Assembly (NCBI RefSeq): GCF_019112545.1
Contig: NW_025064895.1
Coordinates: forward strand, 984,049 to 1,048,048
DNA length: 64,000 nt
Source: Guyanagaster necrorhizus
Taxonomy: Eukaryota > Basidiomycota > Agaricomycetes > Agaricales > Physalacriaceae
Direction: 5' to 3'
Part shown: in pieces, positions 11,959 to 23,186 of the stretch
Numbering within the stretch: position 1 is the first letter of the stretch
Layout: each line of letters starts with the position of its first letter
The notes under the pieces: model-generated
What the model was told of the DNA's origin: nothing
The model's database searches: none
Seen by the model: only the letters and a program-made list of their open reading frames with translations
Translations under genes and position numbers: made by a program

Positions 11959-14900
11959 TTAATTCAGGGACAATTCATAGTCATGGATGGCCACATCAGC
12001 ATTTATAAATTTTTCATTTACCTATTAGTTGGATTCAGGCCCATATCCTTTTCAGCTGATCAAATAATCAACTGTTGTTGTTGTTCCTTCTCTCTGTGCT
12101 CTGACTTTTCATAATCTGTGGTTGAGGATCTGGTCAATCTTGTAGTGTTTCTTATCATCAATTAGTTCTAGAGAGGGATGTGGAGAGCATTCTTGGTTAG
12201 AGAAGGCAGATGCAACATACAGTGTCAGGAGGGATTCATTGAATATATCATGAATTTTTCAAAAAGTGGATAGGCAGAGTTTATATGCAGAGTCACCAAC
12301 TTTTTTGAGAATAAGAAACAGCTCTGTCCACTTGTCTGATAGCTTTTTCTTTGGTTGAGGGAGGTGAAGGTTAGTAGTATCCAACCAGACTTTATCATTG
12401 ACAGTATAAGTATGTGCCACCCATCAATATTTATCATATTGTGCCTTCATTGCAGAGGCTGCTTTGTTCAGAGCTGATTTGGTTTCAGCATGGATTTTTG
12501 CCATTGTTGAGGTAAAATCTGAGGATGTGGGGATGGTGGTGTGTTGTCAGTGAGTTTGAGTGATGTTTAGATGTCATCTATGGTTGACAAAGAATGGTGT
12601 TTTGCTAGTTGATGAGTGGACATAGTTGTTGTGTTAGAAGGCAGCAAGAGCCAACCATTCTATCCAGTCATCTTGTCAGTAATTAATGAACAATCAAAGG
12701 TATTTTTCAACCTTCTGATTGGCCCATTCAGTCTAATCATCTGTCTGCAGGTGGTATACCATGAATGCATTCTGTTTGATGTTTAATAGCTGATACAAGT
12801 CATCTAAGAACTTCAAGATGAACTGGGGGCTGTGATCTGAAATGATGACTTGAGGCATCCCATATTTAGCATAGACTTCATTGTGTAAAATCTTGGCCCA
12901 CTCTTCTGATAATAATTCAGTTGTACAAGCAATCAGGATTATAGCTTTTGAGAATCGGTTGATGATGATAAGGATGGTATTATACCTATTACAATCCAGT
13001 AATCCAGTGACCATATTGACTAAGATATGAGTCCATGATGATAATGGTATCTCATTAGAATTCAGAGGCATGAGACAGAACTGAGTTGATGATTTTTCTC
13101 TTTAGCATACTTCATATCTCTTGACATATGCAATGATGTCTTTGTCTATTTTTGGCCATCAATACTCCTATAGTATGAGTTTCTTGGTCTTGACAATACT
13201 TGAATGGCTGGCAGTCACATAGTTATAGCAATTGGTGATAATTTTGCCCTGAAGGATATGATCCCTTGAAATATAAATCTGCCTATTATAGCAGATTAGC
13301 CCATCTTCTTTTACCATTCCTCATTCATGATTGAGTGATGAGGCTATTCTTTGGTCTCACTTTTTAGTGTCACAGATAGTGCTCCTGACTTGCTTATGGA
13401 TCTCTTCCTCTGTTGGCATTATCATGGCCCTAAGGTGCTTAGGCTTCAATATCATCACCCTTTTATTATCATGCTCTCTCTGATCATGATCAATTCTTCA
13501 GCTAAAGAGGTCAGCTTTCTTGTTTGCTGTGCTGGCTTTATGATGTAGCATGTACTGGTACTGGCTGAGTTTGGTTACTCAGTGTGCCTGGTGTCAGTTC
13601 AGTTTCTGGAGCTGTCAGAAGTATTATAGGTTCTGGTGGTCTGTCCAAATCTTGAAGATTTCCATAGCCCCAATCAAATAGTGCTGCCATTTTTTCAGAG
13701 TGAGCATGATGGCAAATAGCTCTTTGTCATAAATCTCATAATTCTGCTCAGTAACTGAAAGTGCCTTAGAGAGGAATACTACAGGACACTATTTTCCATC
13801 CTGTTCTTAGGGCAAGATGGTGCCTATTGCTCTCTCACTTGAGTCAGCCTCCACACAGAATTTCCCTTTCTGGATAGAGATTGCAAGTATCATGTCTTCA
13901 GCAAGTCATCTTTTTAGGTTGTCAAATGCTGCCTGCTGAGATGGCCCCCAGGTCCAAAGGGTGTTGCTGGTCAATTGGGTCATTGGTTGAATGACCTTGC
14001 TATAGTCCTGGATGAATCAGCAATAAAAGTTTGTGAACCCAAGGAAAGACTGTAATTCTTTCTTTTTACTTGGTTCAGGCTATTCTGTTATGCCTGCCAT
14101 TTTGATGGGATCCATCCAGATGCTCCCTTCACTGATGATGATGCTGAGGTACTCTGTCTCCAGCACCTCAAACTCACACTTTTCTGCCTTGAGGAACAGT
14201 TTATGTTTTCTTATCAGGGCAAGCATCTGTCACACTAGCCTCCTGTGCTCTTCCTTTGTCATTGACATGATTAGAATGTCATCAAGATAGATGGTGACTT
14301 TTCCAGTAGAGATGAGATCCTTAAAAATGTTGTTCATCATCTATTGGAATGTGGCCAGAGAGTTGGTAAGTCTGAAGAATATCACTGTCAGCTCGAATAG
14401 TCTCTGATTAATGCAGAAGGCTATCTTCTATTTATCCTCCTTCTTGATTCATACATTATTGTACTCCTACTGAACATTGAGTTTGATATAGTATCAGATC
14501 CCTCATAGTTTATCCATTAGCTCTGAGATAAGAGATAATAAGTAGTGGTTTTTAATTGTCATCTTGTTGAGCCTTTGATAGTCCTATACAAGGCAGAGTT
14601 TACCATCCTTCTTTTTGATGAAGAAGAATAGTGATGCCATTGGAGATTTTGAAGGTCAAATCCTCCCACTGGACAAATTCTCATTGAAGAACTTGTCAAG
14701 TTCTTGTTGCTTATTGTGTCTGAGTGGGTAGATTTTACAGTCAAGGTTGGCATTAGCATTTGAGATTAACTTGATTGCATGGTCTTAAGGTTTGGGCTCT
14801 GGTAGTTCATCAAAGCTCTCTTTTTTGAAGAGATCTTTGAAGTCTCAAGCCCACTCGGATACCATTTTTTCAAATGTCTTTTCAGCCTTCTGTTCATTGA

Positions 14901-15869
14901 CTTTAGCTGTGAGGTTGTTAGTATAATGTATCACCCAAATGTGTATTTCCTTTTGAAGGTCAACAGCAAGAATGGTTTCTCCATTCTCCATTTCCTCATC
15001 CCAATAATCCTCAGGATTCTTATCTGGTAATTTGAACAGAAGTTTGCAGCATTTATATTAAATGAAAGTTACTCTTCCAGTCTTTCAGTTGATTAGCAGA
15101 TTATACCTGATCAGCCAGTCATGACCAAGAAAGATTTTTTTGGCTCTCAGATCAGTTACTGCAAGATTGATCCTTTTAGAATGATCTCTGATTGTGAGTC
15201 TGAGTTTGACAAACTTGGTAATTGAACCAGCTTGGTTTTTGGTTCTGTCAGCATTATAGACAGGAATTGGGGCTGCTGTTGTTCTGGTGGAAAGTCCATT
15301 CTTCTCGACAAAGGTTTAATTGATCAAGCTTTCTGTATAGCCACTATCGATCAAAGCAGTTACTGCATAAGTTGAACAGATTGTCAGTGTCTTGACTTGA
15401 GCTTTGATGAGGAGATCCCACCTAGGAGTCTTGGACTGATGAATAAACTTTCATGGTCCTTGTAGTTCATCAAGCCACTCCAAGGCTCAGCACCTTTCCA
15501 TATCTTTTAATCCTCTGATTGCTTTGTCAATGACTTCTTTGACTCTTGTTTTATGGATCCAGTTCTGGAGTATGGCTTTTGCTATTGCTTCATCCTTGGC
15601 ATCTTGGATGGCCCTCTATATCCACTTAATATTGAATAGTTTGAGCCATGTGGTTGGGCTTGCTGCTCTTGTTTGGCCTATAAGCATTTGAGCTTTCTTT
15701 TGCTGTGATTTTGCTGTGATTCTTTGGTGTGTGTGTTTGATGACTAGAGTATATTTGAATGTGTAGGTATGGTAGGCATAGGAGTAACTACAGGGATATT
15801 ATTAGTCCAACTAGTGGCTATTGATCACACACTATAAGATTCTTTGGCCAGCTCAGTGGAATCACTCAC
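11959..15869 (-). pseudogene. Element F: pol (protease, RT, RNase H, integrase, chromodomain)
   Basis: Starts at the conserved GTGAGTGATTCC junction (15869) and ends at TAA 11961-11959, at the same place as in G, C2 and I. The RT active site YLDD is at 14289-14278. RNase H lies around 13500-13760. The integrase core is open at 12733-13071 (THILVNMVTGL, then QVIISDHSPQF). A frame change between protease and RT shows at least one indel, besides many stop codons. The C-terminal chromodomain (12430-11970) is recognisable from its match to the other copies. Confidence 0.85.
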
Positions 15870-17760
15870 TGACTGGCCTTATCTTTTACCTCCTCAACCT
15901 TGGTTTTCATCCCAAGATCCTCCTCTTCTTTTTGTAGCTCAGTGATCTGAACTTGAATATCTTTTCAGGTTTGCTTCTTCTTTGGACAGTCTTTGGCTAT
16001 ATAGCCTTTTTGCCTGCAGTTAAAGCACTTTTCTTCTTTCTTTATCCAATCAATGTTCATAGGCTTTCCTGTCTCTGTGTATGTTGTTCTGGTTCCCATT
16101 TTCTGTGTTCCATAAGCAGGGACCATAGAGAGTCCTGATGATTTTCCAGCAGTTGTCTCTAATGACTTGTTCAGAATTGGTGGAGTTGATTTCTTCAAGT
16201 AATCTTGCAGGATTGACAATTCCACTTTCTGCCTTTGTCACTCCTTGTACATTTCAATGACTCATTCCTTTCACTCATTGTATCTGACTGGCATCAGGGT
16301 TTTAATGCTGATCACTGAAATTATTGTAATATATAAGGAGACTCCTTTCTTGAGAGTCTTGATCATCTTTCCCTTGTTTTCTGTGTTATCCCTAATACCA
16401 GCGAGCTTTATGAGCCACTCTAACTTGTTGAAATAGTCTGTAGCTGCCCTATCTTCCATTTTATAGTCTTTGATCTTTTGCTTGTGAATCTTCTGGACTG
16501 CTGAGTTGATGAACTTATCATAGAGCATTTGTTTAAATATTGGCTACAAGGAGTATCAGTAGTGTTCCTGAGTTGATGATTGGAAATTCAGAAAAATCAG
16601 GATCTACCAGGTGTTTGCCTTCTCTTTGAAGTATGAGGCAGCAAATACTATCTTATTCATGTCAGTCTCAAAAAATCTGATATAGACTTTGAAGTATTGT
16701 TTACAGTCAACCAGAAACCAGTTGATATCACCAGAGGCTCCTTTGAAGGGGTGAGGTTTATAGAGCAAATCAGGGTGGCATTGTAATATGATGGCATCAG
16801 CAGGTAATGCACCTATAGAGTTGGGCCAGTCAGAGAATGGAGGACATCACTATTCTGCTAGTGACTCTGGAAATGAGTGAAGAGAATTATTGTCTGTGAC
16901 TGGACTTCTCTATAGAGCAGCTTTCTTTCAGACAATAATCCATTCTGTACTGTGAAACCTAGATGGACAGCTTCAGAATCATCCTGAACTGGTTTCTTCC
17001 TGCTTCCTGTGGCTTTGTCTGATGAGAGCTGTGCTCCAAGAATCCAGCTCCCCTTGTTGGTCCATAGGTTTTGGTATGAGGTAGATGAGTTTGTCAGCTG
17101 TGGTTGGGACTTCAATAGTTGAGTTGCCATCAATTGAGATGAGGGGGCAGAGTATGAAAACATACTTTGGATAGATAAAGCTATATACATGGCTTGTTTT
17201 GGGGTGACAGGGAGTGTTCACAGCATTGGTCATATGGATTCTGGTATTTGATAGGCCAGCAGCTTTTGAAGTGGATCTTCAGGATGTTTTTTGTTGTACT
17301 GCATTGCAGCATATTCAGTTGCTGCATATCTTAGGATTTCTGTTCTTTCATTAGATGTAGAATGAATATATAACTGTCCTATCTGTGATGCTACTCAGAT
17401 AGCATTGCACCATAAAAAGTTTACTCTCTGCAGATAGAATTCCTGATATTTCTGTGCCCTCACTTCTTGTATTGCCCTTTCCAATTCTTCTTTATCAGTG
17501 TCCTCTTGAAGTCCATAAGTGAGCTTTTCCTCTGCACAAGATGGGTCACTACTCTCAGTTTTCTCATTCTCCCTGTTCTTGTTGCCCTTCTCTTCCTTGA
17601 AGAGAGAAGCAGTAGGCAGGTTGTAGAAACTCTCCATGCCCTCTTGTGGTCATACTATCAATCTACTGTCCTGGCTGGATACTGGGTCCAGCTGTGGGAC
17701 CCAAAAAGTCTGAGGCATTGAGGTAAGTGGAAGCTGGCTGACTTCCAATATCAGAGTCAT
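15866..17760 (-). pseudogene. Element F: gag
   Basis: The first ATG in the +1 frame relative to ORF1 is at 17760, within a TATGA context also used in G and I. An acidic region follows (KTESSDPSCAEEKLTY, then EDTDKEELERAIQEV near 17570-17450). The capsid-like domain is at about 16760-16270 (DINWFLVDCKQYFKVY, MLYDKFINSAVQKIHKQKI). The zinc knuckle CFNCRQKGYIAKDC lies near 16030-15980, with Tyr in place of the His. A frame change near 17230 and several stops make it non-functional. Confidence 0.75.
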
Positions 17761-19129
17761 ACTGATTCCCTTCTGTCACTTGTGCTGCTGCCACTTGCTT
17801 GTGATAGAGCTGAATGTTTCTTCTGTATCCATCATCAAGAAGCTGCCTGATCATCCAACTTCCAAGAAACCCTCAAAGAGCATGGACAGAGATGTGGATA
17901 GTGCCAGAGACTTGTAGTCCATAGAGTCCAAGGACAGACTCATCATCCCCAAGCATAGTGTCAGTGCTAGGAGTTTATCAGGGAGAGAGATATTATGGGG
18001 TTGGAGGGCACTGGACAGTTCTCAGAATGTTGTCCTGAGATGGAGGAGGATGGCTGGAGCTTCTTGCTCTGGCTTCTGCAGTAAGGACTTTGGCATTTAC
18101 CCAGACCTCCAGGGTCCAAGAGTCGGAATCAGTGCTTGGCTCTCTAAAGACTGGAGTTGAGGGCAAATGGTCAGCATAGATGAGTGTGAGTACTGATGTG
18201 ACTTCAGGTTGAAGTTCATACTAGGTGGATATATTGGCCCTTGCTAGTCAGTCCCTTTTGACATCCCATTGCTGCTCTCTATACTGGCAATCATACTCAG
18301 CAGCCCTCCTGGCATACTTTTGCTGGATAAGGTGCTTCTTGAGCTCACTTTAGGATGGCTGAAGGATATTTTGCTATCTTTGTTCTTCTTGCCAAAGAGC
18401 TTTATTGTGGTTGAAAAGTATATTGAGGTCCTATGCTAAGAATAATCAGTGAATGATTTTATTTCTATTTTCTTGGATTTGCCACTTGTCACTAAGTCAG
18501 TCTGAGGATGCCCTCCTCAGCTTACTGCTGGTTCTGACCAAGTGATGGTTTGAGAAAGTGGGACTATGAGGCTGGCTTCGAGGTGTTATGTGCTAGAGTC
18601 CTGCAGCCATCTGAGTGGAACTGAGGAAATCTTAGGTATAGTCACTAATCCCAAGGGTTCAAGAGGTTTCAGAATGGTTGAGAGATAGAGACTGCTAGAA
18701 GAAGTTCTTTGGGAGCTCTTCATCTTCATGATCAGAGGGTGGCTGCCAAGGGTTTCTGAATCCTGCAAGATGATGGTCACAGTTTTTACTGACTGGTCGA
18801 GAGGGGTATTAGTGTCTTTCTTCTTCTTAATCATACTCCTGATGTGAGCTGCTAGGTCCAGCTTCTGGTAGAGGGCTGGTCAGGGGCTGGTGAGATATTT
18901 ATCAGAATTCAGAGATGTCAGAGAGGAGTAGATCTGAGATTATGTTGTGAAGGATTTAGTGGATATGTTGGAATTCATTGTAATGTCGAATAGCCCAGAT
19001 GGTAATCAAGTGACATCTCCAGCACAGCTGGATAATCACAAGTAAGCCTAAAAGCATTCTGACAATAGAAGCTAGGAGTTTGAAGAACTCTCAATCAAAG
19101 TTGGAATCTGTAGTATTGATGATGGGCAT
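17663..19129 (-). pseudogene. Element F: pre-gag ORF1
   Basis: ATG 19129 (MPIINTTDSNFD) keeps one frame for 489 codons to the stop at 17665-17663, just after GPSIQPGQ. The hydrophobic N-terminal segment reads LASIVRMLLGLLVIIQLC. The middle is basic then acidic, with a conserved PSTPVFREPST stretch shared with I. In-frame stops are scattered. It overlaps gag by about 100 bases. Unknown function. Confidence 0.65.
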
Positions 19130-19172
19130 TCAGTTTTCTCTGCACTATAAGATATGAGGAAAGAGAGAAGGA

Positions 19173-19185
19173 AGCTTCAAGCTAA
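19173..19185 (-). promoter_or_regulatory. Element F: self-priming primer-binding site
   Basis: Minus-strand TTAGCTTGAAGCT next to the 5' LTR. The LTR segment at 19340-19352 reads AGCTTTGAGCTAA in the element sense. The two differ only at one CG position, decayed to CA on one side and TG on the other, consistent with an ancestral perfect 13-base pairing. Confidence 0.65.
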
Positions 19186-19186
19186 T

Positions 19187-19645
19187 TGTTAGACTCAAGT
19201 GTCACATGAACAGATATACATAATAGACAGATGTCACCTCACACTTCAGGTGATTGAATGAATCCACTGATGTGTATTCTGATTGATATATCACAAGGTC
19301 TAAAGAATCAGCTTAAGGGTAGAATGAGATAAATAAACTTTAGCTCAAAGCTGGGGATTTCCAGCAAGAATGAGTGGTCTTAAATACTGTACAAGTTATA
19401 GCTAATAATACTACTATCTATTGTGTGTTGTCAAATCCTTTGTGCTCATTGTCCTTGAGTGTCATTGGTGTACATAAAAGGTTGATTGTGCATTGTTGGG
19501 CAACACAGTTGCATCAAAAGACAATGACAGACTTGGCCAGTTGTGATGACTAAGCCTTGTCCCATGGTCCTAAGTGCTTATCCTTAGCACTCTGACTAAG
19601 CATAAATAGGGGAGAAAATGAGGAATAAGGTGAAAAATCATAACA
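19187..19645 (-). repeat. Element F: 5' LTR
   Basis: 459 bases, tgttagactcaag to aaatcataaca on the plus strand; partner of 11468-11925. Minus-strand TATTTAAG lies about 35 bases before the self-priming segment (19340-19352). Confidence 0.92.
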
Positions 19646-19650
19646 CATGG

Positions 19651-22455
19651 AACTATACTATCAAACTATTACCAAATGTGAATGCAAACCTTGATTGCAA
19701 GGTTTATTCTCTCAGACACTATAAACAAGAAGAACTTGATAAGTTCCTTGATGAGAACCTCACCAGTGGATGAATATGACCATCTAAGTCCTTGATAGCC
19801 TCTCTATTCTTTTTTGTCAAGAAAAAAGACAGCAAGCTTTGACTAATGCAGAACTATTGGAAGCTGAATGAGATGACCATTAAGAACCAATACCCTCTAC
19901 CACTGATATCAGAACTCATAGACAAACTCTGAGGAGCCTGCTATTACACCAAGCTCAATGTTTGATGAGGATATAATAATATATGAATCAAGAAAAGAGA
20001 TGAGTGGAAGGCAGCCTTCTGGATCAACTAAGGACTGTTTGAACTGACCATCATGTTCTTTGGACTAACCAACTCACTGGCAACCTTTCAGTAGATGATG
20101 AACAATATCTTCAAGGATTTAATCATCACTGGAAAGATAACAATTTATCTGGATGATATACTAATTATATCTCAGGACAAAGAAGAATATTGATGGTTGG
20201 TATGACAGGTCCTTGAGTTGATGAGAAAGCACAAGTTGTTCCTCAAGGCTGAAAAGTGTGAGTTTGAGATCCTAGAGACTGAATATTTAAAGGTGATAAT
20301 CAGTGAAGGAAGCATACAGATGAATCTGATCAAGGTAGCTGAGGTAACAGAATAGCCTGAGCCAATGAAGAAGAAGAAACTGCAATTGTTTTTAGGGTTC
20401 ACTAACTTCTACAGATGGTTTATCTGTGATTACAGCAAGATCATCTGATCTATAACACAACTCACTGGTAATGCCTCATAGAAGTGGGGCATTTTCCAGT
20501 CAGCAGAATTCAATGACCTGAAAAGAAAGTTAATCAAATATGTTGTCTTGGCAATCTCTACCTAAGAAGAGAAATTTAGAATGGAAGCAGATTCAAGCAA
20601 GAGAGCTATCAGCACCATCCTCTTTCAGAAGCAGGAGAGAAGGTGGTGACTGATGGCATTCCTTTTTAAGGCTCTATCAGTCACAGAAAGAAACTATGAG
20701 ATCTATGACAAGGAGCTACTAGCCATTATGCTGACACTAGTGGAGTGACACTATTATCTGATCAGAGCCATGCAATCATTCAAAGTGTGAACAGATCATC
20801 AAAACATATGCTATTTCTGTCTTCTTCAAAAGCTGAACTGATGACAGATCCAGTAAGTGACAGAGCTCACTAAGTATGATTACACATTATATCACAAAGT
20901 GGGAGCAGCCAATAAGAAAGCTGATTATAACCAAGAAGAATATGACAACAGAGAGATGATGTTACTGAAGCTGGAGCACTTCTGGACAATGATAATGCCA
21001 ACAGAGGAAGAGATTCATGACAAAATACACAGTGCAGTATGGCAATCAGGATTATGAGACCAAAGAATCATGATGTCATTAAATCATGAGAGAGGTATCA
21101 TAAAGTGTGACAACTTACTTGACTATGATGGATGCATTTATATTCTCTGACAGCCAGCACTGCAGAGAGAAATTATTGTCACATCACATGATCATATAAC
21201 AGCCAATCACCTGAGGATCTTGAAGATAAAAAAGCTGGTACTGAGAGAGTATTGGTGGCCAAAACTAGGACAGAATATTGACAAGTATGTGAAAGGATGT
21301 GAAACCTGCCAGAGGATCAAATCCTCCACATGAGCCTGACTGGCACCACTCCACCTGAATGAGATACTCACAACCCCCTGGACCCATATTTTCATTAATA
21401 TAATCATCAAATTACCTGACTGCAATGGCTACAATACAATCCTTATTATTATTGACTGCTTCTCTAAGGCTATCATTCTAATCATCTGTTCTATCAAATT
21501 ATCATTAGAAGAGTGAGTTAAGATCCTCAGAGATAAAGTTTATTTCAAGTATGGGATGCTGCAAGTTGTTATCTCTAATTAGGGCCCACAGTTCATCTCT
21601 AAGTTTCTTGATGACTTATACTGACTCCTCAGAATCTAGAGCAACACCTCTACCATGTATCACCCACAAATGGATAGACAGATAGAGCAGATCAATCAGA
21701 AACTTGAAAAGTACTTATGCATGTTTATTAACTATAGACAGGATGATTAGACAGAATAGCTTGCTTTCATGAGCTTTCAGCACAATAACTGTGTCTATTC
21801 AGCCACTGGGAAAACTCCTTTCTTTGTTAACTATAGGTGACACCCTAATATCACCATTATCATATGATTTCACACCTTCATACCTGCTTCTCTAAACTTT
21901 ACCACTGAAATGATGAAAATTCATCTCAAAATACAAACCACTCTTGACAAAGCCACTGTTACTATAAAGATGCAATATGATAAACACTGCTGAGCAGTGC
22001 ATACTTACTGCATCAATGATAAGGTTTGGCTCAACACAATAAATCTTCATCTACTTCACCCCAAATGGAAGCTGGCCAACAAATGAACTGGTCTATTTCC
22101 CATCTCAACAAAGATTAGTATCTCAGCATATAAGCTTTGGCTCTCCACCTTGTGGCATATCTATAACACATTTAATGAATCTCTCCTAACTCCATATATT
22201 GTGCCTACATTCTCAAATCAAGAATGATCTTCACCTCCACCCCCCAACCTCCTTGACAATAAGGAGCACTATGAAATCAACCAAATCCTCAATCACAAAA
22301 TATGCAGAGTCAAAGCATGAGACAGAGGTATGACAACAACTACTGACTATCTGATCAGTTGGAAGAAGTATAGGCCAGAGTCAAACCAGTAGGTCAATGA
22401 GAAATGCATGAACATGGACACAGCCATATATGATTATGAATTATCTCTAAATTAA
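19651..22455 (+). pseudogene. Element C2: pol, second part (RT, RNase H, integrase, chromodomain)
   Basis: Resumes immediately after the duplicated catgg, in phase with 11467 once F is removed. [14 protein letters not shown] near 19806 and IYLDDILIIS at 20143-20172. RNase H: YEIYDKELLAIMLTL near 20695. The integrase zinc domain is near 21190-21310 (CETCQ), and the core has ISN in place of ISD at the second catalytic Asp (near 21580). The chromodomain HYEINQILNHKI...DYLISWKKYRPESNQ is at about 22268-22400. One frame ends at TAA 22453-22455. Many in-frame stops. Confidence 0.88.
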
Positions 22456-22488
22456 ACCATCAGGATGATAGTCTTAAGGAGAGAGTAA

Positions 22489-22693
22489 TGTTACAAATTT
22501 CTCTATCTTCTTTTCTTTTCTTTTACCCCTATTCACACTTAGTCAAAGTGCTTAAGCTAGTGCTTAGAACCATGGGACAACCTTAGTCAGCATATCAACC
22601 ATTATCTCATGACATATAGCAATGCTCTAACAATGAGACAATCCACCTTTTGTAGGTAACCACAACATCTCAGAATAATGAGCACTATAGCAC
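22489..22693 (+). repeat. Element C2: 3' LTR, left segment
   Basis: Starts TGTTACAAATTTCTC directly after the polypurine tract CTTAAGGAGAGAG (22473-22485). Matches the 5' LTR to position 205 and is then interrupted at agcac by element G. The remainder is at 48722-48967. Confidence 0.88.
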
Positions 22694-23153
22694 TGTTAGA
22701 CCCAAGCATCATATGAGCAGAAACATATGATAAACAGAAGCTACTTTGCACTTCAGATAGTCATCTGAGTTCACTGATGTGCTTCTGAATTGGTGTGTCA
22801 CAAAGCTGAAGAGGATTGGCTTGAGAGTAGAATAGTGTGAATAAACTTTAGCTCAAAGCTGGGGTTTTCCAGCAAGAGCTAGCCTCTTAAATACTGTACA
22901 AGTCCTGTGCTAAATATACTGTTACTAATTGTGCATTATCAAGTCCTTTGTGCTCATTGTCCTTGAGCATTGTTACCATATATAAAAGGATGATTGTGCA
23001 TTATCAGGCAACACTATTGTGTTGAGAGACAATGACTGACTCAGCTGTTTGTGATAACTAAGCCTCATCTCACAGTCTCAAGCATCTGTATTTAGCACTC
23101 TGACTAAGCACAAATAGGGGTTAATCAAGAAAGAAAATGGAAAAATCATAACA
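22694..23153 (-). repeat. Element G: 3' LTR
   Basis: 460 bases, tgttagacccaagc to aaatcataaca on the plus strand; partner of 48256-48716. The next 15 bases (23154-23168) are the polypurine tract, CTTAAGGAGGGGGTAA on the minus strand. Confidence 0.92.
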
Positions 23154-23186
23154 TTACCCCCTCCTTAAGACTATTATTCCAATGGC

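Larger units (their letters stand above)
11468..19645 (-). mobile_element. Ty3/gypsy element F (complete, decayed)
   Basis: 8,178 bases with two LTRs and the perfect TSD catgg (11463-11467 and 19646-19650), inserted in the C2 pol frame just before the reverse transcriptase. Layout on the minus strand: 5' LTR 19645-19187, PBS, ORF1, gag, pol, PPT, 3' LTR 11925-11468. Confidence 0.93.
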
